Assembly (NCBI GenBank): GCA_033439765.1
Contig: JAULSN010000008.1
Span: forward strand, 2,356,001 to 2,420,000
From: Lasiosphaeria ovina
Lineage: Eukaryota; Ascomycota; Sordariomycetes; Sordariales; Lasiosphaeriaceae
Reading direction: 5' to 3'
DNA: 64,000 nucleotides
The position numbers and the translations under genes are program-made. Positions 1 through 11,044 of the stretch are shown here, in pieces (the first letter of the stretch is position 1; each line of letters opens with the position of its first letter). Under the pieces are notes generated by a model. It had not been told where the DNA came from, ran no database searches, and was given only the letters and a program-made list of their open reading frames with translations.

Positions 1-2
1 GT

Positions 3-728
3 TTGGGTGAGGCTGAGCGTCGCCGACAGGAGCGTGCTGCTCTCGAGTCCGAGATGGCGCGCTCAGAACAGCTTCTCAGAGATCGCATCAATTCTCTACG
101 TATCGTCAACATTGGGAAACAGGCCCAAGTTCACGAGATGGCGAACCAGATGCAGGCATACTTGTCCAGCTTCCAGGACGATGCTGCGTACGACCCAAGC
201 TCCCCGTCGAACCAGTATACGTCTGCTCCCTGGAACGTGTCGGCGACGCAGTTCAACGCCCAGCCCATCTGGCCTTCCGCAACATTGCCGCCCCAATCTA
301 GCTCTATTCTTCCGCCGCCGCATGTCTCATCCTTTCCCAACCTGCTCGCTACCAACCAAAGCACCGCACCACAGCAGAAGACTAGAGGTCGTTCTTCTTC
401 GATGCTTAGCAACGTTTCAGGCTTCACCCAGTCCACAGAGTCGGACGAGCGCGAGAGCAACGGTCATACGGTAATGGCAACCACCGCGCCGCCGGGCCAC
501 GCTCACGCTCACCGCAGCGTCTATGGAGCTCCAGGCACCATGACTCGCGGACCTCCAGGCTTTCATTTCTCACACCAGCGGGGTGACGGCTCGGGGTCCG
601 GATCCGGATCCGGATCTGGTTCTGGTTCTGGTTCTGGTTCGGGATCGGGATTCGCTTCGGAACGCAGTAGCATGCGGTCTGGAAGTGGAAGCGGTGCGAG
701 CCTCCGGGATGCTGTAAGCCCAGCTTGA
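3..728 (+). CDS. Hypothetical protein, C-terminal fragment with coiled coil and Ser-Gly repeat
   Basis: The frame is open from the window edge, so only the last 241 codons or so of a longer gene are present; the first visible codon is TTG and is not a start. The visible protein opens with a charged, Glu/Arg-rich helical stretch likely to form a coiled coil (about residues 1-55), then becomes a low-complexity Ser/Pro/Gln-rich tail, and near the end carries roughly ten Ser-Gly dipeptides in a row (codons at 588-650) with a second short Gly-Ser run after it. No catalytic motif or domain is visible, and I do not recognise the family. The tail looks intrinsically disordered. Stop codon is TGA at 726-728. 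Reading frame is well supported by length and by codon bias; function is unknown. Confidence 0.6.
   Translation: MGEAERRRQERAALESEMARSEQLLRDRINSLRIVNIGKQAQVHEMANQMQAYLSSFQDDAAYDPSSPSNQYTSAPWNVSATQFNAQPIWPSATLPPQSSSILPPPHVSSFPNLLATNQSTAPQQKTRGRSSSMLSNVSGFTQSTESDERESNGHTVMATTAPPGHAHAHRSVYGAPGTMTRGPPGFHFSHQRGDGSGSGSGSGSGSGSGSGSGSGFASERSSMRSGSGSGASLRDAVSPA
588..650 (+). repeat. In-frame hexanucleotide repeat encoding Ser-Gly
   Basis: A hexamer of the form TCNGGN is repeated about ten times within the coding sequence. Codon third positions drift in blocks (TCC GGA block, then TCT GGT block, then TCG GGA), which suggests stepwise expansion of different sub-units. It encodes a flexible linker-like Ser-Gly tract and is likely length-polymorphic between strains. 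Confidence 0.85.
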
Positions 729-2186
729 TGTGTTGGGATGCTTTCTCGTACCCTGGTGATTCTATGGTCGTTGACTTGTGCTCTCGGGCTCTTTGTCGTG
801 TCTGTCTGTTCCAGACCATTCAATGTGCATCCTGGACATTTGGCCGAAGTGTGTTCCAGTGCCGCAGTTCTGGGTAGATTAGATTGCCGAATGGCGAATG
901 CAAAAAGTTTCTGACTTCACTTATGACCACTACGATATGCACTCTGCATCACCAGCACCATAGTATATCTTCTCGTTTCCGTACTGATGCTAGCCTCCCA
1001 TTCCAGTGACTTGCTTAGTAACATTGACTCCTCGGATCCCGAAGATACCTATGTGCCACACACTAAATTGACATGATAAAAGTTCGAAGTTGTTGCCTGG
1101 TCGCTCTTATCCTTCTAGTCCTAATGATGTCACTCTGTTACTTCAATGACAGTTAGTAACATTATGTTAAATTTCAGGGATTTCCGCGCATAATTATGTA
1201 TCCGGACCTTGGCCATGTACGCTCTCTGATACCCAAAGCGTGTCATAGAGCAAGATATCAGTCTTTACTATTTGAAGACTTGCAGAAGACAATTAGCAGT
1301 AGGTGTTTTCTTTCGTCTACTCTAAGAGCGACTTCCACAGTTGGATCTATTACCAAAGTGAAATTGCTTATACCCATCACCATGCACACAATAAAATGAA
1401 CATACAGTAAATGTATCCCAATGTACTTCATACTCTTCCCTTTTGCATAACGACGCGCCAAAAGTAAAGAAAGCACCTTGTGGCCACCGACTTGCGGCCT
1501 GATGATCTTTGTTTCGTGATTGCCTGCTTGGGCCGTTGTTCACTTGCCTACCTGGCACATAAGGTAGGGTTAGAGATAAAGATGGGAACTCAGGATTCCA
1601 CCGCAGCCTCTCGGGAGAGTCATATCAATGTCCAAGCACTACTCTAACCTTTAAAGGGATTGTTCTGTCCAGGAGAGCAATCATTGAGCCAAACACAGCA
1701 TCCCTTCTCGTTCTACCGGGTCCGTACGGCAAGCAGCCAGTTTCCCGTCTTCGTCGAGCGTTGGAAGATGGGTGAGCTGGATTTGAAACTTGAAGTGCCA
1801 CTGCCATGACGCTTGCGCTTGCTCGCTCCTTCCCTTTCCGTGAGGCGTGGGTCCGCCCACTGAAGCTGCGCGGGCAGCTGCTCCATCCCTGCCTGCCCTG
1901 CCACCTAAGGTACATAGATCAAGTTTCCGCTTGCTGTTTCCAACAAGAGAGAAGCACCAGTAGCCGAGTCGTCAAGTGCAACTGCTAACATTCTCCAGCG
2001 CCCGCCCGATTCATAAGTGCTCGGGTTCGAGTCGAGTCTCAAGACACACGAGTCTCTGAGTCAAAGACACAGATGTCTTCGTCGCAAGATACGAGTCTCT
2101 TCACAAGATGGAGACGTCTCAAAGCCAACGCAGTAGAAAATTCTACCAAATCATGAGGGTTCGGGGGTTTATAACAGCGGCCTGCA

Positions 2187-2365
2187 CATCAAAGAATGCC
2201 GACTGCGCATTGAAGAATGTGCTCACGGGGCATTAAAGAATGTGCTCACGGGGCATTAAAGAATGTGCTCACGGGGCATTAAAGAATGTGCTCACTACGC
2301 ATTGAAGAACATGCTCACTGCGCGTTAAAGAATGCGCTCACTGCACATTAAAGAATGTGCTACCA
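2187..2365 (+). repeat. 23-bp tandem minisatellite, about 7.8 copies
   Basis: Units start at 2187, 2208, 2231, 2254, 2277, 2300, 2323 and 2346. The first is 21 bp, the last is cut short and the rest are 23 bp. The core is CATTAAAGAATGTGCTCAC followed by four variable bases. The three central units are nearly identical while the outer ones diverge, as expected of recent internal amplification. It lies within repeat unit 1 and is absent from repeat unit 2. Confidence 0.9.
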
Positions 2366-2371
2366 CCTCGG

Positions 2372-2401
2372 GGCGATCACGATAAAACTACTGTGATCGC
2401 C
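2372..2401. repeat. 9-bp perfect inverted repeat (hairpin)
   Basis: GGCGATCAC and its reverse complement GTGATCGCC are separated by 12 bases, directly after the minisatellite. It could form a cruciform or an RNA hairpin. No gene is attached to it. Confidence 0.6.
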
Positions 2402-2557
2402 TATCTAATAAAGTAAGTAACTCCTTTAGATACTGGTGTTTCTCTCTTTATCTTTTTCCTCTTTACGTAACGTACTCCGCTGATAAAAGCTACGCACTTA
2501 GGTAAGTATTCCGTCCCATCCCGTAGCCGCCTGCTTGCTTTGCTACCTATATAGGTT

Positions 2558-3122
2558 AAATTTTCGCCTGCTGTTTTCAACAAGAGAGAAGCACCAGTAG
2601 CCGAGTCGGCAAGTGCAACTACTAACAACTCTCTAGGTCGAAAAGGATTCGAGTTCGAATCAAGGCGCGAGATAAAAGATTTATCGGACGCGAATTAAAG
2701 CGCGAGACAAAAGATTTGTCGGACGTGTAATGCTAGCATCTGCTGGCGACAAGCCTCTAAGGCGCCCGAGAAGCAAGATGCCGACAAGAAGACCGCGGCT
2801 TCTGGCGACACCCTCACCAACCTGCCTTGTGCAGCGACTGCCACGTGCAGAATGAAATCCAACAGCATGGAGGACCGGCTGTTAAGAAACGACTCAGAGT
2901 TACACCTCGCTCTTTCGAGAGCTTGGTCATTTCAACCACGGGCGCCGTCTCGCGCCCATTGAACCAAGATCAGTACCGAGAAGGCGCTATCAGAAAGATC
3001 TCCAACATTAGAACGTTGTAGTAAGACCTACCTGCCATGTGCGGGAATGCGGCGTATATATACGTCAAGGACAAAAAGTAAGCAGCTCACTCCCATATAT
3101 AATTACTACTGGTGTTTCTCTT
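2558..3122 (+). repeat. Interspersed repeat unit 2 with tRNA-like A and B boxes
   Basis: This is a second copy of the family seen at 1921-2448. The head (2558-2627) is 91 percent identical to unit 1. A-box-like sequence is at 2598-2610 and a B-box-like sequence at 2652-2661. The inverted end motif is at 2582-2599 and, in opposite orientation, at 3107-3122. The middle differs from unit 1: it has no minisatellite but holds two direct copies of a GCGCGAGAYAAAAGATTT motif (about 2665-2728). Several head differences from unit 1 are C/T or G/A transitions, compatible with RIP, although six sites are too few to prove it. Confidence 0.5.
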
Positions 3123-3456
3123 AAAAAATCTTTTTTTTTTCCTTTTTATATATGCGGTATGTATATACCGTGACTCTTTTTGCGACTCCCGCGCGCTTTC
3201 GTCTTGAGACATAATGAGAGTCTAATTCAAAGCCCTCTGCCCTTTTGATTCATCTTCTCCAGTTTGCTCGAGTAGATAGACTCATGCTCTTGAATTGAGT
3301 ATGAGCGCCCTCATGCTTGTGATCGTGACAAGGGTGCACACCGGAAATGGACCAGTGTAAAAATGCATGAATATATGGAGGCAACCCACTGGTGTCAAGC
3401 TTTTAAGGCATTGTAATTCCGCCTTGGACTCCACTTGAAACACATCGCGCAAAAAT

Positions 3457-3500
3457 CTGGGGAATGCTCTGGGGAATGCTCTGGGGAACGCTCTGGGGAA
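3457..3500 (+). repeat. 12-bp tandem repeat, 3.7 copies (CTGGGGAA core)
   Basis: The unit CTGGGGAAYGCT runs three times and breaks off after CTGGGGAA of the fourth. A repeat with the same period, the same CTGGGGAA core and the same 3.7 copies occurs at 23139-23182. Confidence 0.9.
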
Positions 3501-4462
3501 CTGTCAGGCGTGTGCGCTCGACGTCTGGGCTGGGCTGAGCTTGTCATTTGATCGCCTTACCCCACAAAATGTGATTTACCCCTGGCCATGTCATGCCCGG
3601 CCATGCGGAGCTTGCGGCCTTGGCTGTAAGCTAGGTCTGGTGAAGAGGCGAAGGATTGTCAATACCTGCTCCATACAACCACGAAGGACTTGCCAAACTG
3701 AGCCACTGGGGTCAATGAATACGTGTGTTGGCGTGTTTCTTCGCCACGGGTACGAGAGAACACAGTAGTTGAGACGAGATTTCAAGTACCTACGACGGCA
3801 ATGACGGATGCGCAGGTTCAGCTCGTGAATTCTCTACACTTGACCTCAGTTAGCCTCGTCAGCACCGACTGTTTGGACCGCCGTACTACGTGAGCTACAA
3901 ATTCAAGACATCGCAAGCGCTGACGGTTGTAACCCTCCCAGGCCCGAGTCTTTGGGCGACCTTGCACGTGTGTGTGGCAATGTGAAGGAGGCAGCGGGGT
4001 GCCGAGGTTGTCCTCACCAGACACCTCAATCTGTCGTGATGTGACATTGTCCCACTTCCCCAACTTTGGAGCCAAAGCGGGACCAATCTAGTTTCCGGGA
4101 AAAGGTCTGCAGCTAGCCTAGCTATGGATGGTAAGCAAACATCCAAGATGGCAAGATCCATCGATCGTGCAGTTCCATTGCTGACAGAGTACAGACAGAC
4201 AGGACGGGACAGGGGCTGCGGACAGACTGCCCGGACAGAGCATCACCTAGATCCGCCATTGCCACAGGACTTCGCACCAAAAGCCTGCTAGAGCAACGCT
4301 ACTGACGAGTCTGACCTAGAACTAGGTAGACACAAACACTTGCTTCCCTGCTTCTGTCAATGCAGGAGAGAGACGAGATGAGTGGTCCATCGGCCTTCCT
4401 GATACACCAAACTAGCACCACCATGTAATTTCTGCCTGCCCAAATAGCTGTGGAGCTGCCTG

Positions 4463-4470
4463 GATAAAAG
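4463..4470 (+). promoter_or_regulatory. TATA-like element of the CFEM gene
   Basis: GATAAAAG lies 139 bases before the ATG at 4609, a usual distance for a fungal core promoter with a leader of about 100 bases. The match to the TATA consensus is weak. Confidence 0.35.
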
Positions 4471-4608
4471 CCCAAAGCCCTCTCCCCCTGGATGACATGC
4501 CTCACGCTTTCTTGTTTATTCCACCCTGATCCCACACACTCGCTCAGTTGTAGTTGCCAGAAATAACCCATTCGTTACTCAGACCAGCCAACCCTCACAA
4601 CCCTCAAG

Positions 4609-5307
4609 ATGAAGTACTCCGCCGTCCTCGTCACCGCCCTCGCGGCTCTGGTTTCCGCCCAGGACCTCTCCGCCTTCCCCGCGTGCTCCACGGACTGCAT
4701 CGCCGACGGTGCCAAGGCTGCCGGCTGCTCGAACACCGACTTCAAGTGCATCTGCGAGGCCAAGGACAAGTTCGTCTCGGGCGCCACAAGCTGTGTCGTG
4801 GCCGGCTGCGGAATCGATGTTGCTCTGGGTATGCTGTTCGCTCACTTCACTTGCCCAGAACGGAAAAGAGAGAAGAAACATCAACTAACCAGAGAAACCT
4901 TCCCCCACAAAACAGCCAAGGTCCTCCCCGCCGTTGACGCGCTCTGCGTTGCCGTGCTTGCAGGAGGCAGCGACGACACCGCTACCACGTCTTCTACGGC
5001 CGCTCCTACTACGGCCGCTACTACCACCACCACGGAGGACTCGTCGACGTCCGAGACGGAAGCTCCCAGCACCACCGGTAGCAGCAGCGCCGAAGACGTC
5101 GTCTCGTCGACGAGCACGACTGCGCAGGTCACATCCTCGGCCGCGCCGCACTCCAACACCACGACCACCACCTCGGCCGGCCCCTTCACGCTCCAGCCGA
5201 CGACGACCAAGAGCTCCACCACGACCAGCTTCACCGCTGGCGCCGCCGTTGCTGGCTCCATCGGCTCCCTGGGCATGCTTGTCCTCGGCGCTCTTGCCGC
5301 CCTCTAA
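4609..5307 (+). CDS. CFEM-domain GPI-anchored cell-wall protein
   Basis: Exons 4609-4828 and 4916-5307 give 203 residues; the 87-nt intron (GTATGC...ACAG, branch TCAACTAAC) is a multiple of three, so the unspliced frame also reads through. Residues 1-17 form a signal peptide ending SA/Q. The CFEM domain follows with all eight cysteines (26, 30, 40, 47, 49, 62, 67, 84) and an aspartate at 44 in the position known to ligate heme iron in the characterised Candida proteins. Residues from about 92 on are Thr/Ser-rich and would be heavily O-glycosylated; the last 20 or so are hydrophobic after small residues, a GPI-anchor signal. The expected role is at the plasma membrane or wall, in heme capture, adhesion or host sensing; the exact role cannot be read from sequence. 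It converges on the FHIP gene. Confidence 0.88.
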   Translation: MKYSAVLVTALAALVSAQDLSAFPACSTDCIADGAKAAGCSNTDFKCICEAKDKFVSGATSCVVAGCGIDVALGMLFAHFTCPERKREKKHQLTRETFPHKTAKVLPAVDALCVAVLAGGSDDTATTSSTAAPTTAATTTTTEDSSTSETEAPSTTGSSSAEDVVSSTSTTAQVTSSAAPHSNTTTTTSAGPFTLQPTTTKSSTTTSFTAGAAVAGSIGSLGMLVLGALAAL

Positions 5308-6016
5308 GCCAGTCCATGGAGAAGGGAGACTGCCTGGGTAGACAAAGCCTAACGAGATAGAGACCCCAAGCAATTTGTATTTATATTATCATATATACCA
5401 ACCTAATGATGTTATAATATGAACCTAGTACTTGAAAAGTTCCTGCTCTCAATGTATCACGTAGTGATCTGAAGCACTGTTTTCTTGCATGACGAATGGA
5501 ACTTTTGTCATGTTTCTCTTCACTTTTTTTTTTCTTGCCGGTGTGAATATTGTATTGCTACATTAGTTGCTCATGGCCATGCGCTATAGAACCGAAGGCG
5601 AGGCGAAGCATGAGATTGGGAGCTTAATTTATGAATGGCTCGGCAATAAAAGGAAATTGAGCCGCAGAACCTGCCCAGTCAAGTCGCAACTGGAACGTGA
5701 TTCCAAAAGCTTATTTATTCCACACCTCTATACTAATAATTTATGTACCATTCGTGACGGCGAACACCTAAGACGTTGGATTTGGAGCGTTGGAGGTACA
5801 ACTATAACCCTAGACGCCAGGCCATGCAAGTCCGGCTCTATCCCAACCAGCCAAAGACCAACACAAATAAACTATAGGACTAAAAGAAAATAACAGAAAA
5901 GAAACGTAACCTAACGTCTATGTGGGGAAGCACACAGCTCTATTATCTGGTATGCATGAACAACCGGTCGCTAGCCCGGCCGAGCCCGCGGCGCAGTTAA
6001 GCATCGTTGCAGTACA
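5308..6016. other. Convergent 3' spacer
   Basis: AT-rich DNA between the 3' ends of the CFEM gene (plus) and the FHIP gene (minus). It should hold both 3' untranslated regions and polyadenylation sites. I see no gene in it; the 108-codon frame at 5567-5893 has no family resemblance or codon bias. Confidence 0.6.
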
Positions 6017-9000
6017 TTAAAGATGGCGTACTTCGTCAAAAAGCCCTGCTCGCACCTGCACTATGCTAGCGAGTTCGAGGAGAAATGACTGAAAGATGAT
6101 GACGTTGGTGAGGACGTGCGAGACAGACACGGTTATCTCTTCAACAGGCGTCGATTCTGTTGTGCCATCCTCGGATGCCGGGACCGACTCGCTCTGCCCG
6201 TCATCACCTCTAGTGCTCCGGTGTGTTGATGGGGCTCCGTCGCCATCAACTATTAACCTAGCAGATAGCTGTTGCTGCTGCGTTTTACTGAAATCCAGCG
6301 GAATCGGGGCAACCCTCTCGCCCTCCTGGGGCCTGATGGTTGGGATGCCCACTCGTCTCGCCAGGATACTCTGATCAATGGCCTGGAATGCTTTCGCTTG
6401 GTTGGCAACTGCATCATCCCGCCCTCTGTTTTCCCACGGCGGCGCGTTCGAAATGCTACCCGGTGAGAACGATCTGATACCTAGGCCGCTTTGTGTGGAG
6501 CCCCGTAGCGGCGTATCGAAGTTGCTGACGGGGCTATCGCGGCCGGCAAATGGCACGGGCGTTGATCGGTCCGACGAGCTTCGCTTCGTCTCCTTCCGGC
6601 CACGCGGACTTCCTGAGCGACTCGGCGTGCTAAGCTCCGAGAAAATGCGCTGTGCGAAGCCTTCCAGGCCGGAAGGTCGTTCTCGAGATGTGTTACGATT
6701 CTCTTCGACGACCGTACGCTCTATGATAGGTGAACTGGTACGAGCCGGAGAGTGGGAGAGGGGATTCTTAGTCCGCGTAGGGAGAGGGGCGGGAATTGCC
6801 GAGTCGGCGATCTGGAAAGCCTCACGGCGCTGTTGAAGGAGGTCATCAAAGCGCGGAACCGTGTGTCTGTAAGACACCACTTGCTCGCACAGTGTGTGAA
6901 GGATTATGAGCAGACGGGGTAGTTTTGCCTGGACCCATTTCGGACGCCTGCGGCACTCTTTCATCGACTGCACCTGTTTGTATTCGATATATTCCGGAGA
7001 CTCTGGGTCAAGCGGTGGCTCAGGCAGCGGCGGTCCGTCATCGTCCTCTTCAAAGGTGTAGGTGTTAGGATGTCGCAGAAACCAGCCCTCGAGATGCATG
7101 AAGCCGCATACCGAGAGATCGGATATGGTTTCTGTCAGTGCAAGATTTGTTTCGACCGGGTTGACAAAAAACGTCTGGAGCCGGTCGAGGATAATGTTGA
7201 GCAGCGGATCATCAGCGCGAAGCGTGTGAGAACGAACATCTCGTGGAGCGCCAGGAAGGCTATCGGGAATGGCGGGCAGCTTGTGATTATTGGTTGAGGT
7301 CCTTGGCGTGACTAACTTGATAGAACATGGGTGGTTCTCCAACTTCACCAGGGTGTCCTTCTGAACGTTTTCGTAGACCTCGTTGAAATTGTCCTGGCCG
7401 CCAATAGTCCCTGCAAGGGACATGATATAATCGATCTCCTGTTGGTGGGCGCCCCATATTCGATGCGTCGACGAGCCCAAGACGCCCTCTGTGTACAGCA
7501 AGGTGGTGACGGCGTATCGGTGGTGCTTCTTAAGAATCACCGAAACAAGCTGGAGAGTGACATAAATTGTCTGGTGGCTATGGGACCGAAGACAAGCAAG
7601 GATGAGATCGACTAGATTGAAAAGCAATGGATCCGCAGCAGCCTCGCCCTTGGATGCTATCATGGTTGCGAGATCAAGCGACTTGCGCTTCCGCGCTGCG
7701 CTCACCACATCAAGCGCATCTGAAGGGACAGCGGCCACGATATCTGGCAAGGCGAGGAGGTAGTGGAGTATGAGATTTATCATGTCAGGGTGCTCGAGCG
7801 ACTCTAATATGCGCCGAAGATATGTCAAAACAGCTACCGAAGAGCCCCCGTCTATATCGGAGGACTCGAGTAACGAGGGGTATCTGTATCTCGGTGAGCA
7901 AAACGGACGGTGTCAAGACTGGGTGCGCGGACTTACAGTAATTGTTGCAAGAAAATGACCTGAAAGTGCTCGAGCAGAGTAGACTTGACCTCGACAGACC
8001 TACAGTGATTCAAGACATCCTGCCAAAACAAGAGGTGGGACAGAAATGTGTCCAGGTGCGATTGGAACTCAAAGGTACAGGAGCTGATAACTTCGTAGCT
8101 GGACTTGGGGTGCTGGTAGTCGGAAAAGGCAAGGATGGGCGGGAGATCGTGTGCTGGATGGTCGATGACGAGCTTCCGACTCAGCTGACTATACAGAGCA
8201 CCTAGACCCGTGGCCATGAGCGTCGACAGATCGCTCTCGACTATCCATTGCTCCAGCAGAACCGAGTTTGACGCCGCCTCAATGATGTAGAGGAGGCCTG
8301 TTCTTGCAAAGTCGCCCACTTTGCCGTCGTGGTGGATGTGATCCATAAGCAGGTAGAACAAGGGGAAGTCCTGCTTCTGCGTTCTCCCAGTGAACTTATC
8401 ATGGTCCTCCGGCTCCCCACCCTCCTGGGGCCCGTCCTGGCGCGATTTGAACCAGGCAGGCAGAATGTCGGGATTGAGTCTTATCTTGGTGGTAATGTTG
8501 AAGGCAAGCTCTACGACGCGGATCTCTGTATCGACGCCCAGGCGAATGCTGTTGGCGCCAGTTATGCGCACAAGCAAGTTGGTCAAGCTGGTCGAGAAGA
8601 CTTCGTTTTCCGCAAAGGGCTCCTCTTCGCCGTCGACCAGAGTGGCGAAGAAGAGCACGGCTTCCTTGATGATCCACTCATTGAAGGAGCTTGTCGCGAT
8701 TTTGGCGACGGGCATGTAGATCTGCTTTGCGGCAGCGAAGGCGATGCACGGATGGGGAAGCGGGCGCTGGGACTCGTCGCCGAGGATCCTGGTCAGCTCC
8801 TGAAGGCGAATCTCGATGTGCTCGGCGGCATCGACGTCGTGGGCGAGGTTGGACGAGTTGCGCCATGTTTGCTTCGACGATCCAGTGTTAGCGACGAGTG
8901 CAAGCCGTGGGCAGGGCAGCAGCGAGTGGCCTTGACTCGAGGCCCTTGGGAGGCCAAGGCGGTACAGGACACAGGACAGAAGACGGGATGCAGAACTCAC

Positions 9001-9256
9001 CAGAAGCTGGCTGTACTCCTTCTCGAAGCGGTGCAGGCGCCGGGCGGGATCCTGAGCGAAATCCTTGCGCGAGCTGGCCGACGACAGCGGCGTGTGGGCT
9101 ATGAGGCGCGACCACTGCAGCAGAGGAGACCGTTGTTAGCACCCGCATACACAGTACATACGCATATCCGAACGCGCCACGTCCGTCATTGACCATTGTC
9201 CATTCCCGCGGCGCAAGAAGGGGCCCTGCAGCAGCGAGCGCACTTACAAAGTCCAT
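6017..9256 (-). CDS. fhipA: FHIP / RAI16-like protein, FTS-Hook-FHIP complex subunit
   Basis: Exons (minus strand) 9248-9256, 9001-9114, 7937-8871 and 6017-7883 join in frame to 974 residues. The N-terminus opens MDFWSRLI and continues with a helical-repeat domain typical of the RAI16/FHIP family, including the QQLLYPSLLESSDIDGGSSV and VLTYLRRILE blocks built across the third intron. The C-terminal 350 residues are Ser/Pro/Arg-rich and probably disordered, ending with a short helical segment. In Aspergillus nidulans and animals FHIP joins Hook and FTS to link early endosomes to cytoplasmic dynein, so this protein should act on the endosome surface in long-range hyphal transport. The first coding exon is only 9 nt (ATG GAC TTT) followed by a good GTAAGT donor; the start was chosen because MDFW is the family start. 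The lipase-like gene diverges from it 1.8 kb away. Confidence 0.85.
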
Positions 9257-11044
9257 TTCGTCTCTGGATGCATCTCGAGCACGCTGTGGTTGAGGACAGG
9301 CCGCGTGTCGTCGTTGAGGAGCTCCTGCTCATTCACGCATGAACTGGTCCTGTTCCAGATGTCGCGAAATTGTTTAGCCGTTTAGGTGCCTGCCGCTGCT
9401 GCCCGCGGCTTGGAGCTCCCCTCCAGTGGGCCTTCCAAGCTCGAGTGGGGGGCACGGACTCCAGCCAGGGGTGCCATGACCTGCAGCTGTGCAGCAGCTG
9501 TCCATGGCAACCCCACTGTCCCGCCTCGAGTTATTATTCGGATCCATTCGAACGCGGGATGGAAGTGTTCGCGGAGATCGCTTTTCAACATCTCAACTTC
9601 GGCTTACGGAAACACACCTCAGAGCAACCAAAACCGTTTAGATGGCAGTTCATTGCATTTTATATACTCAGCCCAGGGCCCACGGCTGCCATGATTTCTT
9701 CGGTCGCACTGGGCAATTATACGTTACAGCTTCGGCTAACTGTCAGGTCATCATTTCCAAAGTCCGGCTTCGAAGTGCATTTGTGGATGGTAACTGCGGC
9801 TGCTGTGTTTCCTCGGATGTTTCCTCACTATCAGACGAGGAACAATCTCCTCTCGTGTTGTGTTTAATCCCACCCCTTTTTGAAACTTCTCGCTCTTCCT
9901 CTCGCCTGCTTCAATCTGTCTGGTTAATAGTGAGGAGAGCATTCGAAGTCAACCAACCACCTTTAGGACGCTCGAACGGTTAGATTGATTGCCGAATAGC
10001 ATCAACTCGCAAAACGAGGCTTTCTAGGTGCGTGCACGATGCATTGTTTCAGGCTTTGAGTGGGCAGCTGGCCACACGCAAAGCGTCCATGAGCTCTAAC
10101 CATTTGACTCATCCTGCGGGTTGGTTGGACACGAGCTTTCTGTTACCGTGATGGAACGGCGACCGACATAGAGTATGGACAGATGCACATATGCAGCTCG
10201 TGAACCTGCTTCCGATGGAAGTTGTCGAGAGAGCTCTTTTGTTATCTGACCCCGCCAAGTACTTCAAGTACTTAAGTGGTACATACAGTATGTGCCGAGG
10301 TACCGCAGCAACCTACGGATACCCAAGAAAATCGAGGTTCAGTGAGGAACAGAGTTTCTGCGCGAATCCCAGCCTGCAGCTGCAATGGGCGGGCGGCTAT
10401 CAGCGCATGAGACCCCTCACGAGTCACGGTTAGTAACGAATGTGCGTTGAAGCCGCCACTGCGCACCGCAATTGGAGGCGGAGCATCTTCGCGGCAGCGA
10501 ATGGGAACGCAAGGCGACCTCTTGACCAGGATGCCGAGAGCACCTCCACTGCAGAGAACGGCGAGGCACCCCAGGCACACCCGCCTTCACTTGTTGCACT
10601 TGCCTTGCCCGCCTTGAACAAGGTTCTAGCCCGCCAGTGACTAAATGGCGAGAAAAGGAACAATGGATGAGAAAAACAAACAGCTAAGCCTCGCCTGTCT
10701 AGAGGGGGTGACCGAGTGCTGCCATGCCTACCGAAGCAACCGAGGCTGCTCTGGGAACTAGCCCCAACTCCTGACAGCCCTGCTTTCATGACCCTCGCCG
10801 CCTTATCTTCATCATCGATCCTCACGTCGATGTCCTCTCCTGTCCCTTGCTGATCTATTCTCAAACCGCACTACGCGCGCCTACTGTCTCGCGTCTATTG
10901 TCCCGTTTGCATGGTCGTTCGCCAGTACTTAAGTGGACAGAGGGGCTCGTCACTTGACTTGTTCGACTTCTCAGCTGATACTGATGCTGCCGCGCGGCCG
11001 GAGCCGGAGCCGGAGCCGCAGCACCACTTACTTGGATCAACTTC
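9257..11044. other. Divergent promoter spacer
   Basis: 1.8 kb between the FHIP gene (minus) and the lipase-like gene (plus), presumably holding both promoters. A short (GGAGCC)n run sits just before the lipase start (about 11000-11020). The overlapping small frames at 9370-9983 and 10191-10864 show no recognisable product. Confidence 0.55.

Larger units (their letters stand above)
1921..2448 (+). repeat. Interspersed repeat unit 1 with tRNA-like A and B boxes
   Basis: The first 70 bases (1921-1990) match 2558-2627 at 64 of 70 positions. The unit contains a sequence fitting the Pol III A box (1961-1973, TAGCCGAGTC core) and, about 50 bases further on, one fitting the B box (2024-2033, GGTTCGAGTC). 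An 18-base motif at 1945-1962 recurs as an inverted copy (17 of 18) at 2431-2448. This combination fits a tRNA-derived SINE or a small non-autonomous element, but homology with unit 2 extends outside the inverted motifs, so the true ends are not fixed. No open reading frame of note lies inside. Confidence 0.5.
729..4608. other. Gene-free, repeat-rich spacer
   Basis: I see no supportable gene in these 3.9 kb. They hold the two related repeat units at 1921-2448 and 2558-3122, the 23-bp minisatellite at 2187-2365, a 9-bp inverted repeat at 2372-2401, an AT-rich stretch at about 3050-3180 with long T runs, the 12-bp tandem repeat at 3457-3500, and a cluster of GACAG-type direct repeats near 4187-4240. 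The last 200 bases or so are the promoter and 5' leader of the CFEM gene. Confidence 0.7.

Noticed and set aside
2187..2365. Short regularly spaced repeats that might be read as a CRISPR array
   Set aside because: The 23-bp units are contiguous with no unique spacers, and the DNA is eukaryotic. It is a minisatellite.
4881..5341. Long frames overlapping the Thr/Ser-rich part of the CFEM gene in other frames and on the minus strand
   Set aside because: Low-complexity shadows of the repeated ACN/TCN codons; the annotated frame has signal peptide, domain and anchor.
8329..9192. 287-codon plus-strand frame opposite the FHIP gene
   Set aside because: It is the complement of the conserved FHIP coding exons and spans two of their introns; the minus-strand product matches a known family.
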